Part shown: positions 61,166 through 64,000 of the stretch, piece after piece
Layout: each line of letters opens with the position of its first letter
Position numbering within the stretch: position 1 is the first letter of the stretch
Assembly (NCBI GenBank): GCA_961205875.1
Contig: OY540818.1
Span: 11,134,761-11,198,760, forward strand
Direction of reading: 5' to 3'
Source of the DNA: Sialis fuliginosa
Taxonomy: Eukaryota; Arthropoda; Insecta; Megaloptera; Sialidae
DNA: 64,000 nucleotides
Notes under the pieces: generated by a model
Told to the model about the DNA's origin: nothing
Databases searched by the model: none
Seen by the model: the letters and a program-made list of their open reading frames with translations, nothing else
Made by a program: the position numbers and the translations under genes

Positions 61166-63279
61166 TTACTTTACTTATACACTAAATTGCTTTCTAATTT
61201 TAGTTTGGTCTTAAAGAAATTATAGCAAATATTGAAAAATAGGTATAAGTAGAAGTAGATAGATAAATTTTAATTTAAAAAAATTATCAACCACTTTTTC
61301 AAGATTTAATTATAAATTTATATATGTATATTTGTATAAATAAAATTTTTAATAATATGTATTTTCTTATTTATTTAAAGATTTTTCCCCGAAATAAATA
61401 TTATACCAAACTCCAGAGAGAACACTATAATAATATTTGAAATTGAAAACATTGTAAAAATGTAAATAACATGTAATTTGAATTTGGTAAATCGATGTTC
61501 TTCTATTCTGGTTTTATTTTATTTATTTTGTATGTTGGCCAACATTGTTTATTTAATTTATTATTTTTACTTTTGATGGTTATAAAAAGAATACAGTAAT
61601 TTAACATGTAATATTATTTTTGTGGTTTTGTGTTGAATCTGAATCATTTTAATATTAACCGGTAACAATTTATTTTTAATTAATGAAAATCAAGTATAAT
61701 ATTTAGTTAAAATCAAAAATATGCGATATACCTAATTGAGAATAAAAAGAGAAGAAATGTGTTTTGAAAATTAACACATTTCATATCTTTCTACTTTCTT
61801 GTATATCGCATAATACGTTCTCTGCATTATCTTCATGTTTATCACTTCAGCAGCTCGTAAAATATTCTTAATGATATATCTTATTGTTTACAAAATTTCA
61901 AGAAAATCGGTCGGAACCAATTATAAAGTGCGGTGTCCTTTAATTTTGAATTAATTTTAATTGTTATTTGATTTATGGATAAGAATTTTAGTACAGGAAA
62001 TGTATTGCAACTTCACCTATTTTCTTATTATTTTAATTATGCTTAATTTGTTTTAATAACATAAATATAATACAAATTTCCAACACTGTGTAAGATATAA
62101 ACTTTAGTTTGTATTGCCTGATTAATAGCCCGTAAGTAAACACAGAATAGTATGTTACAGTATGTTGCTCATATAGTAATAGATTACTATATTGTAAGAG
62201 TCCTTTGAGACTGAATTATCGGTGTAATTATAACTTGGTATTTGTATATATCGCTCAAACATGAATTAGACAACACAATGCATTAAATGCTGTGTCTACT
62301 TTGGCTAATATTATTATAATGACCTTTATCATTTTCTCCAAAGTATTTAAGATAGCGGTAGCCATTTGTGATGATATATTTTATGACGATAACCAGTTAA
62401 TTATTTAGTAGAAGGGTTGAATTGGTTTTTAAATGCTGGATAAGGAAATTAGATTAAGTCGTAATTATCATAAGAAGTAATTATTCAACTGCGATAAATT
62501 TGTTTTTATTTCAGTGGTGACAAAAACTTAAGATTGAAAGTTTTATTCGATTGAAGAGATTATTTGATAATAAAAAGTTTTTAATGGGTTGATAACTGTG
62601 AACTATTTTTTTATTGGTGTTCGAGAGATTATAGTTTTAATTTTTTATCTTCCAGCTTTGACGAGTATTAATACGTAAATGTATTTGACCTATATATGTG
62701 GTGGTTCTTTGTTTGTTAAGTACATAGGTACTTATCTCATATCTCGGATTTTATGGGATGTATTACAGTTAGTGACTCTTATTCTACCACAGCACATTTT
62801 GATAAAGTTTTGATAGTGGTTTTGCCGGTTTATTAGGACGTTTTTCATAATATTCTGCCTTAAAAGAATTTGGTTGTCCTGAGTTCCATCTTAGACCACG
62901 AAATTTTTGACGAAAATTGTAGAATGCTAATTAAAACGAAATAAAAATATACAATTTCAAATTTATTATAAATTATTATTATATATACCTAATATGATAT
63001 GGTTAATCCAAAATGTATTATATTTTGGCAAATGATTTCATTGATTTACTATATTATAATAACAAACTTTCGATTACAAATTCATCTGAAGGCTTCTATA
63101 GAAAATACTATAAACATATTTTGCAATATGTATCCTGAAAATTGTAATGGCTTTCTCGATTATGTATTCTCTATTTAATCAACCTAAAGATTTTTGTAAA
63201 ATATTAGAATTCTTGCTATATTTTTCCATTGTCTGTCTGTCTGTTTGTATGTAACAGCCCTCCCATTCTCTCATTTATA
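61166..63279. other. AT-rich intron, nothing seen
   Basis: No exon-like island. GTCTGTCTGTCTGTTTG at about 63232 belongs to the repeat cluster that follows. Confidence 0.45.
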
Positions 63280-63281
63280 TA

Positions 63282-63795
63282 CACTACCGTCCGAAAGTTT
63301 GGAAGCAGTTATATTTTTCTATGTATCAAACCTTTGTTATCAGTGCGTTTGAAGAGACCGTTTTGAGGGTTCCGTACCTCAAAATGAAATAACGTAACCC
63401 TTATATGATCACTTTATTGTCCATCTGTCTATCTATCTATCCGTCAAGACTTTTTTTCTCATGAACGGCCTGAAGTATCAAATAATAAATTTCAAGATTC
63501 TAGGTCAAAGAAGAAATTGATTAATTTTAATGATCAGTGAGTCAGTCAGTCTGTCAGTACCAAAATACGCTTTTAAAGGCCGTGTATTTTTATAACATTG
63601 AGATAGAAACTTGAATTTTACAGGACTATGAAGCTGTATTTGATAATAATTTCAACCTGATACCTTCAGTCGTTCCTGAGAAAAGGGGTCTTGATGGACA
63701 AACAGACAGACAGATAGATGGACAAAAAGTGATTCTATAAAGGTTTCGTTATTATTATATATATATATTATATTTCAAACTTTTTGAAGGTAGTG
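63282..63795. mobile_element. Tc1-like non-autonomous element with TA flanks
   Basis: Left end CACTACCGTCCGAAAGTTTG, right end CAAACTTTTTGAAGGTAGTG (inverted, imperfect), with TA on both sides (63280-63281, 63796-63797). 514 bp, no transposase frame. The interior consists largely of an inverted pair of another repeat. Confidence 0.72.
63360..63760. repeat. Inverted pair of a GGGTTCCGTACC-type insect repeat
   Basis: Forward half from about 63374 (GAGGGTTCCGTACCTCAAAA, then CTGTCTATCTATC, CGTCAAGACTTTTTTTCTCA and GAAGTATCAA). Reverse half to about 63755: its complement has ACGAAACC, CTATCTGTCTGTCTGTTTG, CATCAAGACCCCTTTTCTCA and GAAGGTATCA. The halves together make the interior of the Tc1-like element. 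The phrase is widespread in Lepidoptera and some other insects (recalled, not searched). Confidence 0.7.
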
Positions 63796-64000
63796 TACCT
63801 ATTAAGATTAACATGAAATAGCTCTTGATACGTATTATCAAGTAGAGAATGTTAATAATGGGAATGTTAGTATGTCATGAATGTGCACGTTTATTATATA
63901 CATAGGTAAATATATTATTCTAAAAACATATTTTTAAAATTATAACTTTACATATTTTTAAATCTTGAAAATATATATACGAATTTGTTTTTGCATGTAC

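Noticed and set aside
1..64000. CRISPR array, prophage, bacterial operon or rRNA
   Set aside because: No regularly spaced repeats with unique spacers and no long prokaryotic-style gene rows; intron-exon structure and transposon types are those of an insect.
7819..64000. Second Dpr Ig exon (SWIRxRD, then TSDQRF)
   Set aside because: Scanned for GC-rich islands and the motif on the + strand; none of suitable length or content found by eye. A profile search would be decisive.

Overview
This is AT-rich (by eye roughly a quarter G+C) animal DNA, almost certainly from an insect. It looks like intronic sequence of one large gene. The only stretch I can assign firmly to a protein-coding gene is a GC-rich 218-bp exon at 7595-7812 on the + strand. 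It encodes the start of the first immunoglobulin domain of a Dpr (defective proboscis extension response) cell-surface protein, a family of neuronal recognition molecules. The exon has a good AG acceptor, a GT donor and a phase-0 3' end. The matching downstream exon (the conserved SWIRxRD segment) was not found in the remaining 56 kb, so the following intron probably runs past the window.

The rest is intron filled with dispersed repeats. The best defined is a ~470-560 bp element with AGGTACTGGCACCAGT termini and TA flanks, present six times (2654, 6800, 18959, 32970, 49315, 51090). One copy sits between two ~132-bp direct repeats of host-like sequence. Other elements are: four short fold-back elements (3183, 8932, 11844, 10316); a ~570-bp palindrome (26506-27074); a piggyBac-like non-autonomous element (22239-22689); a Tc1-like element with TA flanks (63282-63795); a 324-bp element with 25-bp ends (42688-43011); a 744-bp element with 18-bp ends (47037-47780) inside a larger repeat; several hAT-like CAGTGGCG ends; and RTE-like 3' tails (16908, 21013, 58300, 55860).

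A few short islands look coding but are unassigned: 31180-31544 (minus, two overlapping open frames and a terminal hairpin), 6464-6604 (plus), a possible minus-strand spliced pair at 25013 and 24180-23933, and weaker ones at 2404, 12970 and 54408. They could be exons of nested genes, alternative exons or decayed mobile-element genes. No rRNA gene, convincing tRNA gene, CRISPR array or bacterial-type operon was seen. The insect order is not resolved. The repeat at 63360 (GGGTTCCGTACCTCAAAA type) and the RTE-like tails recall Lepidoptera and some Hemiptera, but that is from memory only.
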